Positions 41,588-49,592 of a stretch of DNA of 64,000 nt are shown in pieces. The position numbers and the translations under genes were made by a program. The stretch is taken from positions 124,001 to 188,000 of the forward strand of contig NZ_JACHNX010000003.1 in NCBI RefSeq assembly GCF_014199595.1. Reading direction: 5' to 3'. The notes beneath the pieces are model-generated. The model saw only the letters and a program-made list of their open reading frames with translations, was not told the DNA's origin and ran no database searches. How positions within the stretch are numbered: the first letter of the stretch is position 1; the number at the start of each line of letters is the position of its first letter. The stretch is from Sphingomonas yabuuchiae. GTDB lineage: Bacteria > Pseudomonadota > Alphaproteobacteria > Sphingomonadales > Sphingomonadaceae.

Positions 41588-41701
41588 CACGCCCCTCCCG
41601 CAAGCGGGAGGGGATGGGGGAGGGAAAAGCCACAGGCGAAGGTCTCTGCGAGGCTCCCTGCCCTCCCCCGACCCCTCCCGTCTACGGGAGGGGAGAAGAT
41701 A
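41588..41701. repeat. Family C composite repeat (inverted copy)
   Basis: CCCCTCCCGCAAGCGGGAGG, then GGGAGGGAAAAGCCACAGGC and CCCTCCCGTCTACGGGAGGG. It is the reverse-orientation counterpart of the copy at 2.9 kb, sharing the GCCACAGGC / GCCTGTGGC core. It fills the divergent gap between the catalase-family gene and pyrD. Confidence 0.8.
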
Positions 41702-41753
41702 GGGGACAACCGCCTTCTTCCCCCTCCCCCCGCAATCCGCTAACTGGGCCGAC

Positions 41754-42782
41754 ATGGCCTTTTATCACCCGCTCCTCTTCGCCCTCGATGCCGAACGCGC
41801 CCATGGTCTGACGGTCGCGATGCTGTCGCGTTGGGGCGCACTCGGCGCACCGATGGGGACCGATCCGGCGCGCTATCCCCGCCTTGCGACCAAGGTGGCG
41901 GGGATCGACTTCGCCAACCCGCTGGGGCTGGCCGCCGGGGTCGACAAGAATGGCGAGGCGATCGACGGCTTTTTTGGCCTGGGCTTCGGCATGGTCGAGA
42001 TCGGCACGCTGACCCCCAAGCCCCAGCCGGGCAATCCCAAGCCCCGCCTGTTCCGGCTGGTCGAGGACCAGGGGGTGGTCAACCGCTACGGCTTCAACAA
42101 TGGCGGGCTGGACGCGGGACTGGCGCGCGCGAAGGCCGCGAAGCGCAAGGGCGTGCTGGGCATCAATGTCGGCGCGAACAAGGACGCCGCCGACCGGATC
42201 GCCGATTACCGGCATGGCGTGGCCTGCGCGGCGCCGATCGCCGATTACATCACGATTAACATCTCCAGCCCCAACACGCCGGGCCTGCGCGACCTCCAGC
42301 ATGGCGCGGCACTTGCCGAATTGCTCGCCGCGTCGCGCGAGGCGGCAGGCACGGTGCCGCTGTTCCTGAAGGTCGCCCCCGATCTCGACCCCGCCCAGAT
42401 CGACGAGATCGCGCGCGCCGCGATCGACAACCGGCTGGACGCGATCATCATCGGCAACACCACCATCACCCGGCCGGACGTGAAGAGCGCCAACGCCGCC
42501 GAGACCGGCGGGCTGTCGGGCCGCCCCCTCGCCCCGCTCGCCCGCGCGCGGCTCGTGGATTTCCGCAAGGCTACCGGGGCGGCGATGACCCTGATCGCGG
42601 CGGGCGGGATCGACTCCGGCGCAGAGGCCTATGCCCGCATCCGGGCCGGAGCCAGCCTGGTCCAGCTCTATTCGGCACTGGTCTATGAGGGGCCGGGGCT
42701 GGCCGCGCGCGTCCTGACCGATCTCGATGCGCTGCTCGCCCGCGACGGGTTCGCCAGCGTGAGCGAGGCCGTCGGCGCCTGA
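41754..42782 (+). CDS. pyrD: Quinone-dependent dihydroorotate dehydrogenase (class 2)
   Basis: Oxidises dihydroorotate to orotate with electrons to membrane quinone in pyrimidine synthesis. The 342-residue enzyme has the class 2 N-terminal helical membrane-binding part (MAFYHPLLFALDAERAHGLTVAML). The FMN-barrel follows with NPLGLAAGVDKNGEAID, VEIGTLTPKPQPGNPKPRLFRL, INRYGFNN-type VNRYGFNNGGLDAG, YITINISSPNTPGLRDLQ with the catalytic Ser, and IAAGGIDSGAEAYARIRAGASLVQLYSALVYEGP. No clear ribosome binding site is seen. The gene is 46 bases before ggt in the same direction. Confidence 0.96.
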   Translation: MAFYHPLLFALDAERAHGLTVAMLSRWGALGAPMGTDPARYPRLATKVAGIDFANPLGLAAGVDKNGEAIDGFFGLGFGMVEIGTLTPKPQPGNPKPRLFRLVEDQGVVNRYGFNNGGLDAGLARAKAAKRKGVLGINVGANKDAADRIADYRHGVACAAPIADYITINISSPNTPGLRDLQHGAALAELLAASREAAGTVPLFLKVAPDLDPAQIDEIARAAIDNRLDAIIIGNTTITRPDVKSANAAETGGLSGRPLAPLARARLVDFRKATGAAMTLIAAGGIDSGAEAYARIRAGASLVQLYSALVYEGPGLAARVLTDLDALLARDGFASVSEAVGA

Positions 42783-42828
42783 CGTTACGGCTTGGCGTAG
42801 GGAGAGCCTTGCCGCTAGGGTTGGCCGC

Positions 42829-44583
42829 ATGAAGCACTGGCTCCTCTCCATGGCGGCGCTGACGCTGCCGTTCGCCGCGCCCGCCGAAGCACGCCAGCCC
42901 GCCAAGGCCCCCACTAAGGCCCCCGCCGAAGGGATGGTCAGCGCCGCCGACCCCCGCGCCGCCGCCGCCGGGGTCGAGATATTGCGGGCAGGCGGCAGTG
43001 CGACCGACGCCGCCATCGCGACGATGCTGGCGCTGAACGTGGTCGAGCCGCAAAGCTCCGGCATCGGCGGCGGCAGCTATTGGGTACGCCATGACGCGCG
43101 CGGCACCAACACCATCGACGCGCGCGAAACCGCGCCGATGGCCGCGACGCCCGACTGGTTCTACGGCTCCGATGGCCGCCCGCTCAGCCATGCCGATGCC
43201 GTCCCCGGCGGACGCAGCGTCGGCGTGCCCGGCGCACTGCGCGGCATGGCGCTGGCCCATGCGCAAGGTGGCAAGCTGCCCTGGGCGCGGCTGTTCCAGC
43301 CCGCCATCCGGCTGGCGCGCGACGGGTTCCAGCTGACCCCGCGTCTCCAGACCGCGCTGACCCGCTATGGCGGCCATGTCGATGCCGCCACCCGCGCCCG
43401 GCTGACCGGCCCGGACGGACAGGTCCTCCCGCTTGGCAGCACGATCCGCAATGCCGAACAGGCCGCACTTTTGGAGCGGATCGCCAGGCTCGGTCCCGAC
43501 AGCTTCTATATCGGGCCACAGGCGCAGAAGCTGGTGACGACGGTCAACACCGCCCAGCGCAATCCGTCGAAGATGACGACCGGCGACCTGGCCAGCTACG
43601 CCGCAAAGCCGCGCCCACCGCTCTGCGCCACCTATCGCGGGTACAGGGTGTGCAGCATGGGGCCGTCCTCGGGCGGCGGTTCGACGATGTTGTCGATCCT
43701 GAAGCTGCTCGAACGCTTCGACATGGCCAAGCTGGGCAAGGATTCTCCGCAGGCCTGGCATCTGTTCGCCGAAGCCTCGCGGCTCGCTTATGCGGATCGT
43801 GACATGTATCTGGGCGATCCCGATTATGTCCGCGTGCCGATCAAGGGCCTATTCGACCCGGCCTATATCGCCAGCCGCTCGGCGCTGATCTCGCCCGACC
43901 GCACCATGGCGTCGGTCTCGCCCGGCACGCCGCCCGATGCCCCGCCTCGTGTCCGCGCGCCGGTCAGCGAGGTGCCCGGCACCACCGATCTCGTCACCGT
44001 CGATGCCGCCGGTAACGTTGCCGAGGTGACGACCACCGTCGAGGGTTCGTTCGGCTCGGGCCTGTCGGTCGACGGGACGATGCTGAACAACGAGCTGACC
44101 GATTTCGACATCGTGCCGGTCAAGGACGGCGATCTGGTCGCCAACCGGGTTCAGGGCGGCAAGCGCCCGCGCAGTTCGATGTCGCCGACCATCGTCTATG
44201 GCCCCGACGGCAAGGTCCGTCTGGCGGTCGGCGCGGCGGGCGGATCGACCATTATCGCGCAGGTCGCCAAGGCGATCATCGGCGTCATCGACTGGAAGCT
44301 GAGCGCGCAGGATGCGATCGCGCAAGGGCTGCTCTTCGCGCCGTACAAGGTCGCGACCGTCGAACAGGGCACCGCGCTGGAGGCGCTCGTCCCCGGCCTG
44401 CAAGCGTTGGGCGAGACGGTGGTCGTCGCGCCGATGGGTCTGAAGGCCAATGCCATCGAGCGGGTCGGCGGCCGCTGGGTCGGTGCCGCCGATCCGCGCA
44501 GCGAGGGTGCGGCGATCGACGTGACCGGCCGGACGACCGCGATCCGACGCGTCGGCGACAAGCCGGGTCGTCCGGCGGAATAA
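42829..44583 (+). CDS. ggt: Gamma-glutamyltransferase
   Basis: Periplasmic enzyme that transfers or hydrolyses the gamma-glutamyl group of glutathione; 584 residues, the normal precursor length. The signal peptide is MKHWLLSMAALTLPFAAPAEA. Early blocks are GMVSAADPRAAAAGVEILRAGGSATDAAIATMLALNVVEPQSSGIGGGSY and ETAPMAATPDWF. The self-cleavage site with nucleophile Thr is in EVPGTTDLVTVDAAGNVAEVTTTVEGSFGSG, which differs from the usual TTHYSVVD by having Asp-Leu after the Thr pair. LNNELTDFD and GKRPRSSMSPTIV are also family blocks. It follows pyrD closely. Confidence 0.94.
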   Translation: MKHWLLSMAALTLPFAAPAEARQPAKAPTKAPAEGMVSAADPRAAAAGVEILRAGGSATDAAIATMLALNVVEPQSSGIGGGSYWVRHDARGTNTIDARETAPMAATPDWFYGSDGRPLSHADAVPGGRSVGVPGALRGMALAHAQGGKLPWARLFQPAIRLARDGFQLTPRLQTALTRYGGHVDAATRARLTGPDGQVLPLGSTIRNAEQAALLERIARLGPDSFYIGPQAQKLVTTVNTAQRNPSKMTTGDLASYAAKPRPPLCATYRGYRVCSMGPSSGGGSTMLSILKLLERFDMAKLGKDSPQAWHLFAEASRLAYADRDMYLGDPDYVRVPIKGLFDPAYIASRSALISPDRTMASVSPGTPPDAPPRVRAPVSEVPGTTDLVTVDAAGNVAEVTTTVEGSFGSGLSVDGTMLNNELTDFDIVPVKDGDLVANRVQGGKRPRSSMSPTIVYGPDGKVRLAVGAAGGSTIIAQVAKAIIGVIDWKLSAQDAIAQGLLFAPYKVATVEQGTALEALVPGLQALGETVVVAPMGLKANAIERVGGRWVGAADPRSEGAAIDVTGRTTAIRRVGDKPGRPAE

Positions 44584-44643
44584 GCAAACAAAGAGCCCGA
44601 TCGCGCGTTACGCCGTGCGATACGGGCCGGTGGGAGAGGCACC

Positions 44644-46431
44644 ATGCGTACGCTCGAATTTTTCCCCAATCTGATCACCATGTTCTTCACGCGCGCCGCC
44701 GAAAAGGGTGACGCGCCGTTCCTCTGGCGCAAGGAAGCCGGGGCCTGGCAGTCGATCAGCTGGGCCGAGGCGGCGCGCCAGGTCGCCAGCCTGTCGGCGG
44801 GGTTGAAGGCCACCGGGCTGCAACGTGGCGACCGGGTGATGCTGGTATCGGAGAACCGCCCCGAATGGTGCATCGCCGACCTCGCCATCATGGCGGCGGG
44901 CGGCGTGACCGTGCCGACCTACACCACCAATACCGAGCGCGACCACGCGCATATCATCGAGAATTCGGGCGCGCGCGCGATCATCGTGTCGACGCAGAAG
45001 CTGGCGACGACGCTGATGCCCGCCGCGCTCCGTTCCAACCACGTCCAGACGGTGATCGGGATCGAGCCGCTGAAGCTGGGGCCGAGCCAGATCGAGTGCC
45101 GTCAATATGACGCGATGCTCTCGGAGCATCCCGCCGACCCCGTGGTGGTGGCCGCACAAGCCGATTTCACCCGCGAGGATCTGGCCTGCATCATCTACAC
45201 CTCCGGCACCGGCGGCGCGCCGCGCGGGGTGATGCAGCATCACGGCGCGATCCTGCACAATTGCGCCGGATGCAGCGCGGTGATCGCCGAGGATTTCGGC
45301 TGGGACGACGAGGTGTTCCTGTCCTTCCTCCCCCTCTCCCACGCCTATGAGCATACCGGGGGGCAGCATTTCCCCATCTCGCTGGGCGGACAGATCTATT
45401 ATGCCGAGGGTCTCGACAAGCTGGCGGCCAATATCGAGGAGGTGCGCCCGACGATCATGTTCGTCGTGCCCCGCCTGTTCGAGGTGCTGCACACCCGCAT
45501 CGCCAAGGCGATCGAGAAGAAGGGCGGGCTGGGCGCACGGCTGCTCGACCAGGCGCTGGTGCTGGGGGCCAAGAGCTATGACGGCCGCTTGCGGCTGATC
45601 GATCGCCCTGCGCAGCTGGCGGTCAACACGCTGTTCAAGCCCAAGATCGCCAGGAAGTTCGGCGGCCGGTTGAAGGCGATGGTGTCGGGCGGCGCGCCGC
45701 TCAACCCCGAGATCGGACTGTTCTTCCATTCGATCGGCCTCACCCTGCTGCAAGGCTATGGCCAGACTGAGGCCGCGCCGGTCATCGCCTGCAACCGGCC
45801 CAAGGCCGGTGTGCGCATGGACACGGTCGGTCCGCCGCTCGACAAGACCGAGGTGCGGATCGCCGAGGATGGCGAGATCCTGGTGCGCGGCGAACTGGTC
45901 ATGCACGGATACTGGCGCAACCCGACCGAGACGGACCGCGTGCTCAAGGACGGCTGGCTCCACACGGGCGATATCGGCGAGATCGATGCGGCGGGCCGCC
46001 TGCGCATCACCGACCGCAAGAAGGACCTGATCATCAACGACAAGGGCGAGAATGTCGCCCCCCAGAAGGTCGAGGGGATGCTGACCCTGCAACCCGAGAT
46101 CGGCCAGGCGATGATCGCGGGCGACCGGCGGCCCTATATGGTCGCGCTGATCGTGCCCGATGCCGAATGGACCGCCGAATGGTGCGCCAAGTCGGGCACC
46201 GGCTGCAATCGCGCCGCGCTGGACGACGATCTCGATTTCCGGGGCGCGATTTCGGCCGCGATCGACCGGGTGAACCGCGACCTGTCGGTGACCGAGCGTA
46301 TCCGCCGCTTCATCATCGCCGACGAACCCTTCGCGATCGAAAACGAGCAACTGACCCCGTCGCTGAAGATCCGCCGCCACGTCCTGCGCGAGGTGTATGG
46401 CGACCGTCTGGACGCGCTGTACAGAAATTGA
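44644..46431 (+). CDS. Long-chain acyl-CoA synthetase (AMP-forming)
   Basis: Activates fatty acids to acyl-CoA with ATP; 595 residues. The P-loop is IIYTSGTGGAPRGVMQHHGA, where the usual Thr-Gly-Lys-Pro ending is Ala-Pro-Arg. Other blocks: FLSFLPLSHAYEHTGGQ, MVSGGAPLNPEIGLFFHSIGLTLLQGYGQTEAAPV, GWLHTGDIGEIDAAGRLRITDRKKDLIINDKGENVAPQKVEGML. The order and the FAA1-type LSHAYEH suggest long-chain specificity. GGGAGAGG precedes the ATG. It is 60 bases after ggt, so pyrD-ggt-ligase may be one transcript, though the functions are unrelated. Confidence 0.93.
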   Translation: MRTLEFFPNLITMFFTRAAEKGDAPFLWRKEAGAWQSISWAEAARQVASLSAGLKATGLQRGDRVMLVSENRPEWCIADLAIMAAGGVTVPTYTTNTERDHAHIIENSGARAIIVSTQKLATTLMPAALRSNHVQTVIGIEPLKLGPSQIECRQYDAMLSEHPADPVVVAAQADFTREDLACIIYTSGTGGAPRGVMQHHGAILHNCAGCSAVIAEDFGWDDEVFLSFLPLSHAYEHTGGQHFPISLGGQIYYAEGLDKLAANIEEVRPTIMFVVPRLFEVLHTRIAKAIEKKGGLGARLLDQALVLGAKSYDGRLRLIDRPAQLAVNTLFKPKIARKFGGRLKAMVSGGAPLNPEIGLFFHSIGLTLLQGYGQTEAAPVIACNRPKAGVRMDTVGPPLDKTEVRIAEDGEILVRGELVMHGYWRNPTETDRVLKDGWLHTGDIGEIDAAGRLRITDRKKDLIINDKGENVAPQKVEGMLTLQPEIGQAMIAGDRRPYMVALIVPDAEWTAEWCAKSGTGCNRAALDDDLDFRGAISAAIDRVNRDLSVTERIRRFIIADEPFAIENEQLTPSLKIRRHVLREVYGDRLDALYRN

Positions 46432-46559
46432 TCCTCCCCGGTACGGGGAGGTGGCAGGCCGTAGGCCTGACGGAGGGGGGATTGCCATAAAGGACGTCCC
46501 CTGCGGCAATCCCCCTCCACCATGCTGCGCATGGTCCCCCTCCCCGTACCGGGGAGGAA
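46432..46559. repeat. Inverted repeat, family B
   Basis: Outer arms TCCTCCCCGGTACGGGGAGG and CCTCCCCGTACCGGGGAGGA, inner GGCAGGCCGTAGGCCTGACG and CCACCATGCTGCGCATGGTC. The element begins at the stop codon of the acyl-CoA ligase gene and would form a large hairpin at the end of that transcript. Confidence 0.82.
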
Positions 46560-46595
46560 CATAGTCGCACGACCCTAGACCATCCAAAACGAATC

Positions 46596-46611
46596 GTTGT
46601 GTAAACACAAC
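46596..46611. promoter_or_regulatory. Palindromic operator candidate upstream of the HTH gene
   Basis: GTTGTGTAAACACAAC is a perfect seven-base inverted repeat around AA, 20 bases before the HTH start codon. A TATAGC hexamer at 46618-46623 follows, so a repressor bound here would block RNA polymerase. Autoregulation by the encoded HTH protein is inferred. Confidence 0.6.
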
Positions 46612-46631
46612 AACGCATATAGCTTGCCTGT

Positions 46632-46868
46632 ATGCACAACCGCATCGCCCTGTTCCGGAACGACCGCAACGTATCGCGGCGCGAACTGGCGGAGGCGGTC
46701 GGCGTCAATCCGCAGACCATCGGCTATCTCGAGCGCGGCGACTATAAACCCAGCCTCGAACTGGGCCTGAAGATCGCCGCCTATTTCGACGCACCGGTCG
46801 AGCTGATCTTCTCCCTCACCCCCTTCCCCTCGCTGACCGATGCGCTGCGTCGGGATGGAGACGCCTGA
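46632..46868 (+). CDS. Small XRE-type HTH transcriptional regulator
   Basis: A 78-residue DNA-binding protein made almost only of a Cro/C1-type helix-turn-helix: IALFRNDRNVSRRELAEAVGVNPQTIGYLERGDYKPSLELGLKIAAYFDAPVELIFSL. The recognition helix is NPQTIGYLERG. There is no Shine-Dalgarno sequence, and a TATAGC -10 ends about eight bases before the ATG, so the mRNA may be leaderless. The stop TGA overlaps the next gene's ATG. Such short regulators commonly head operons with small membrane proteins, as here. Confidence 0.88.
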   Translation: MHNRIALFRNDRNVSRRELAEAVGVNPQTIGYLERGDYKPSLELGLKIAAYFDAPVELIFSLTPFPSLTDALRRDGDA

Positions 46869-47355
46869 TGCGCTATGACAGCCGCCGCTGGACCGGCCCC
46901 CCGCGGCGGGCGAGAGGTCATCGGAATGCGCCAACCGCCCCTATCGGAACCGCACCCTGCGCTGGTGGCTGGTCGGCGTGGTCGTCCTGGCGATCGGGCT
47001 GGCCGTCGTGCAGGTCTGGCAGGACGTCGGGCTCAACTTCGGAGCGCTGGTCATCGCGGGACTGGGCGCCGCCTCGGGCCGCTCGCCCTTCGCCCGCGCG
47101 AAGTATCGCGACTATGACGAGTTCGAGAAACAGGCCCTGATGCAGGCGCATCACCGTGCCTATGGGACGATGATGGTACTGGCGCTCACCGCCATGGGAT
47201 GGTGCGCGTTCGCCAGCCATTATGGCTGGCCGATGCCCCGGCAGTTTTCAGACTGGGCGACATGGGCGGCGGCTCTGCTGGTGATCGGCACGAACCTGCC
47301 CGTCCTGCTCGCCGAGTTCGCTATCCCCTTTCCCGATCAGGAAGACGCCACATGA
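46868..47355 (+). pseudogene. Small membrane protein gene with frameshift at a C6 run
   Basis: Translation starting at the ATG that overlaps the HTH stop reads MRYDSRRWTGP and then leaves the useful frame at a run of six C (46897-46902). One extra C would join it to PAAGERSSECANRPYRNRTLRWW and the downstream frame LVGVVVLAIGLAVVQVWQDVG, with TM segments and the block GRSPFARAKYRDYDEFEKQAL. The corrected product of about 162 residues is homologous to the next gene throughout. Without a shift only an internal GTG (46978) could make a shorter product lacking half of TM1. Sequencing error, mutation or programmed shifting are all open. Confidence 0.65.
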
Positions 47356-47834
47356 CCGGCTATCGCGACGGCTATGACGTGCGAAAATGGCAAGCGTCCG
47401 GACAGCGGCCCAGGCGCTCTTGGGTGCGATGGGCGCTGGCGGGATCGACCATAGCCGCGCTGGTCGCGCCCTGGATAAGCGGGGCCAGCAATCATCCGCC
47501 CATATTCCTGGCGGCATTGCCCGTATTCTTCGTTTCCTGGTCGCCTTTCGCGCGAGAAAGCTGGGCGACGGAACGTGGGCGAGCGATTTATGACGAGTTC
47601 GAATATGCAGCGTTGCTGCGCGCCACCGCGCGGGCCTTTGCCGCCTATATCGGACTGGTGACGCTGCTCATCGGCTGGATGGCCGTAGCCCCCGATCTCG
47701 GCTGGCCGGTTCCGACGCAGCGAATGCATTGGATCGGATGGCTCACCGCGCTGCTGGCCATCGGTACGACCCTGCCCGCGACTTTTGCCGAGTTCATGGT
47801 TCCCATGCCCGATATGGAAGACGAGATGCTGTGA
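47352..47834 (+). CDS. Small polytopic membrane protein, paralogue of preceding gene
   Basis: A 160-residue protein with four predicted membrane segments (WVRWALAGSTIAALVAPWIS, IFLAALPVFFVSWSPFA, AFAAYIGLVTLLIGWMAVA, IGWLTALLAIGTTLPATFAEFMVP). SPFARESWATERGRAIYDEFEYAALLRATARAFAAYIG matches SPFARAKYRDYDEFEKQALMQAHHRAYGT of the upstream gene, and both end PxPDxEDE/EDA, so the two arose by tandem duplication. The ATGA overlap with the preceding gene indicates translational coupling. The role is unknown. Confidence 0.82.
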   Translation: MTGYRDGYDVRKWQASGQRPRRSWVRWALAGSTIAALVAPWISGASNHPPIFLAALPVFFVSWSPFARESWATERGRAIYDEFEYAALLRATARAFAAYIGLVTLLIGWMAVAPDLGWPVPTQRMHWIGWLTALLAIGTTLPATFAEFMVPMPDMEDEML

Positions 47835-47874
47835 GGAACGAGCTCGCTTGAGCAGGGAGGACCGCCGGGCAGCA

Positions 47875-47947
47875 TCCTCATGGTGGAGGAGCCCGCCCCT
47901 CCACCATGTTTCGCATGGCCCCTCTCCCCACCTGACGATGGGGAGAA
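47875..47947. repeat. Partial family B repeat
   Basis: Contains CCCCTCCACCATGTTTCGCA and TGGCCCCTCTCCCCACCTGA with ATGGGGAGA, the right half of the family B element. It lies between the convergent membrane-protein and fumarase genes. Confidence 0.6.
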
Positions 47948-47953
47948 TTTGAT

Positions 47954-49477
47954 TTACGCCGGGGTCAGCAGGCCTTCCTTGGCGATCTTCTCGCGCCACA
48001 CCAGCGGGGCCAGGGTATGGACGTTCTGGCCTTCGGAATCGACCGCGACGGTGACGGGGAAGTTCTCCACGTCGAATTCGTAGATCGCCTCCATGCCCAG
48101 GTCTTCGAAGCCGACGACCTTCGATCCCTTGATCGCGCGGGCGACGAGGTACGCCGCGCCGCCGACCGCCATCAGATAGGCGGACTGGTGTTCGCGGATC
48201 GCGTCGGTGGCGGCCGGGCCGCGCTCGGCCTTGCCGACCATCGCCAGCAGGCCCTGGTCGAGCATCATGCGGGTGAACTTGTCCATGCGGGTCGCGGTCG
48301 TGGGACCGGCGGGGCCGACCACTTCCTCGCCGACCGGATCTACGGGTCCGACATAATAGATCACCCGGCCCTTGAACTCGACCGGCAGCTCCTCGCCGCG
48401 GTCGAGCATGTCCTTGATCCGCTTGTGCGCGGCGTCGCGCCCCGTCAGCATCTTGCCGTTCAAGAGCAGCCGGTCGCCATGCTTCCAGCTCTTCACCTCT
48501 TCCGGCGTCAGCGTGTTCAGGTCGACGCGCTTGGCCGCCTGAAGGTCCGGCTTCCAGTCGACCTTGGGCCATTCCTCCAGCTTGGGGGCTTCGAGATAGA
48601 CCGGGCCCGAGCCGTCCAGCGTGAAATGCGCGTGGCGGGTCGCGGCGCAGTTGGGGATCATCGCGACGGGCTTGGACGCGGCGTGGGTCGGCCAGTCCAT
48701 GATCTTGACGTCGAGGATGGTGGACAGGCCACCCAGCCCCTGCGCACCGATGCCCAGCGCATTGACCTTGTCGAACAGCTCGATGCGCAGCGCCTCGATG
48801 TCGTTGCGCGGTCCACGCTCCTTGAGCTGGCCCATGTCGATCGCGCCCATCAGCGATTCCTTGGCGAGCAGCACCGCCTTTTCCGCCGTGCCGCCGATGC
48901 CGATGCCGAGCATGCCGGGCGGGCACCAGCCCGCGCCCATTTGCGGCACCATTTCCAGCACCCAGTCGACGATCGAGTCGGACGGGTTCATCATCTTGAA
49001 CTTCGACTTGTTCTCCGAGCCGCCGCCCTTGGCCGCGACGTCGACGGTCACCTTGTTGCCCGGCACCATCTCGACATGGAGGACCGAGGGCGTGTTGTCC
49101 TTGGTATTGCGGCGGGTGAAGGCTGGGTCGGCGAGGATCGAGGCGCGCAGCTTGTTCTCGGGATGGAGATAGGCGCGGCGCACGCCCTCATCGACGACCT
49201 CCTGGAGCGAACGGTCGCCCGACAGGCGGCAGTCCTGGCCCCATTTCACGAAGACCGTGACAATGCCGGTGTCCTGGCAGATCGGGCGATGCCCCTCCGC
49301 GCACATCCGGCTGTTGGTCAGGATTTGTGCGATGGCATCCTTGGCCGCCGGGCTCTTCTCAGCCTCATAGGCCTTACCCAGCGCACGGATATAATCCATC
49401 GGGTGGTAATAGCTGATGAACTGGAGCGCGTCGGCCACGCTCTCGATCAGGTCGGTGTCGCGGATCAGGGTCGTCAT
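47954..49477 (-). CDS. Fumarate hydratase, class I ([4Fe-4S])
   Basis: Oxygen-sensitive iron-sulfur fumarase of the TCA cycle; 507 residues with fused alpha and beta domains, like Escherichia coli FumA/FumB. The cluster ligands are the Cys residues in CQDTGIVTVFVKWGQDCRL (first), GAGWCPPGMLGIGIGGTAEKAV (second) and the third in IPNCAATRHAHF. The beta domain begins near residue 330 with GRDAAHKRIKDMLDRGEELPVEFKGRVIYYVGPVDPVGEEVVGPAGPTTATRMDKFT. AAGGACGG precedes the ATG. It is a single-gene unit. Confidence 0.95.
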   Translation of the reverse strand: MTTLIRDTDLIESVADALQFISYYHPMDYIRALGKAYEAEKSPAAKDAIAQILTNSRMCAEGHRPICQDTGIVTVFVKWGQDCRLSGDRSLQEVVDEGVRRAYLHPENKLRASILADPAFTRRNTKDNTPSVLHVEMVPGNKVTVDVAAKGGGSENKSKFKMMNPSDSIVDWVLEMVPQMGAGWCPPGMLGIGIGGTAEKAVLLAKESLMGAIDMGQLKERGPRNDIEALRIELFDKVNALGIGAQGLGGLSTILDVKIMDWPTHAASKPVAMIPNCAATRHAHFTLDGSGPVYLEAPKLEEWPKVDWKPDLQAAKRVDLNTLTPEEVKSWKHGDRLLLNGKMLTGRDAAHKRIKDMLDRGEELPVEFKGRVIYYVGPVDPVGEEVVGPAGPTTATRMDKFTRMMLDQGLLAMVGKAERGPAATDAIREHQSAYLMAVGGAAYLVARAIKGSKVVGFEDLGMEAIYEFDVENFPVTVAVDSEGQNVHTLAPLVWREKIAKEGLLTPA

Positions 49478-49592
49478 GCATCCGTCCTTAGCGAAAGGGG
49501 CGCGGCCGGCGCAATGGAGGGCGCCGGTTTCAAGCTATCTTAACCAGCATTAGCGCAGGGTGGCGCGACATTATTGGAAACCCGCACCCCGC

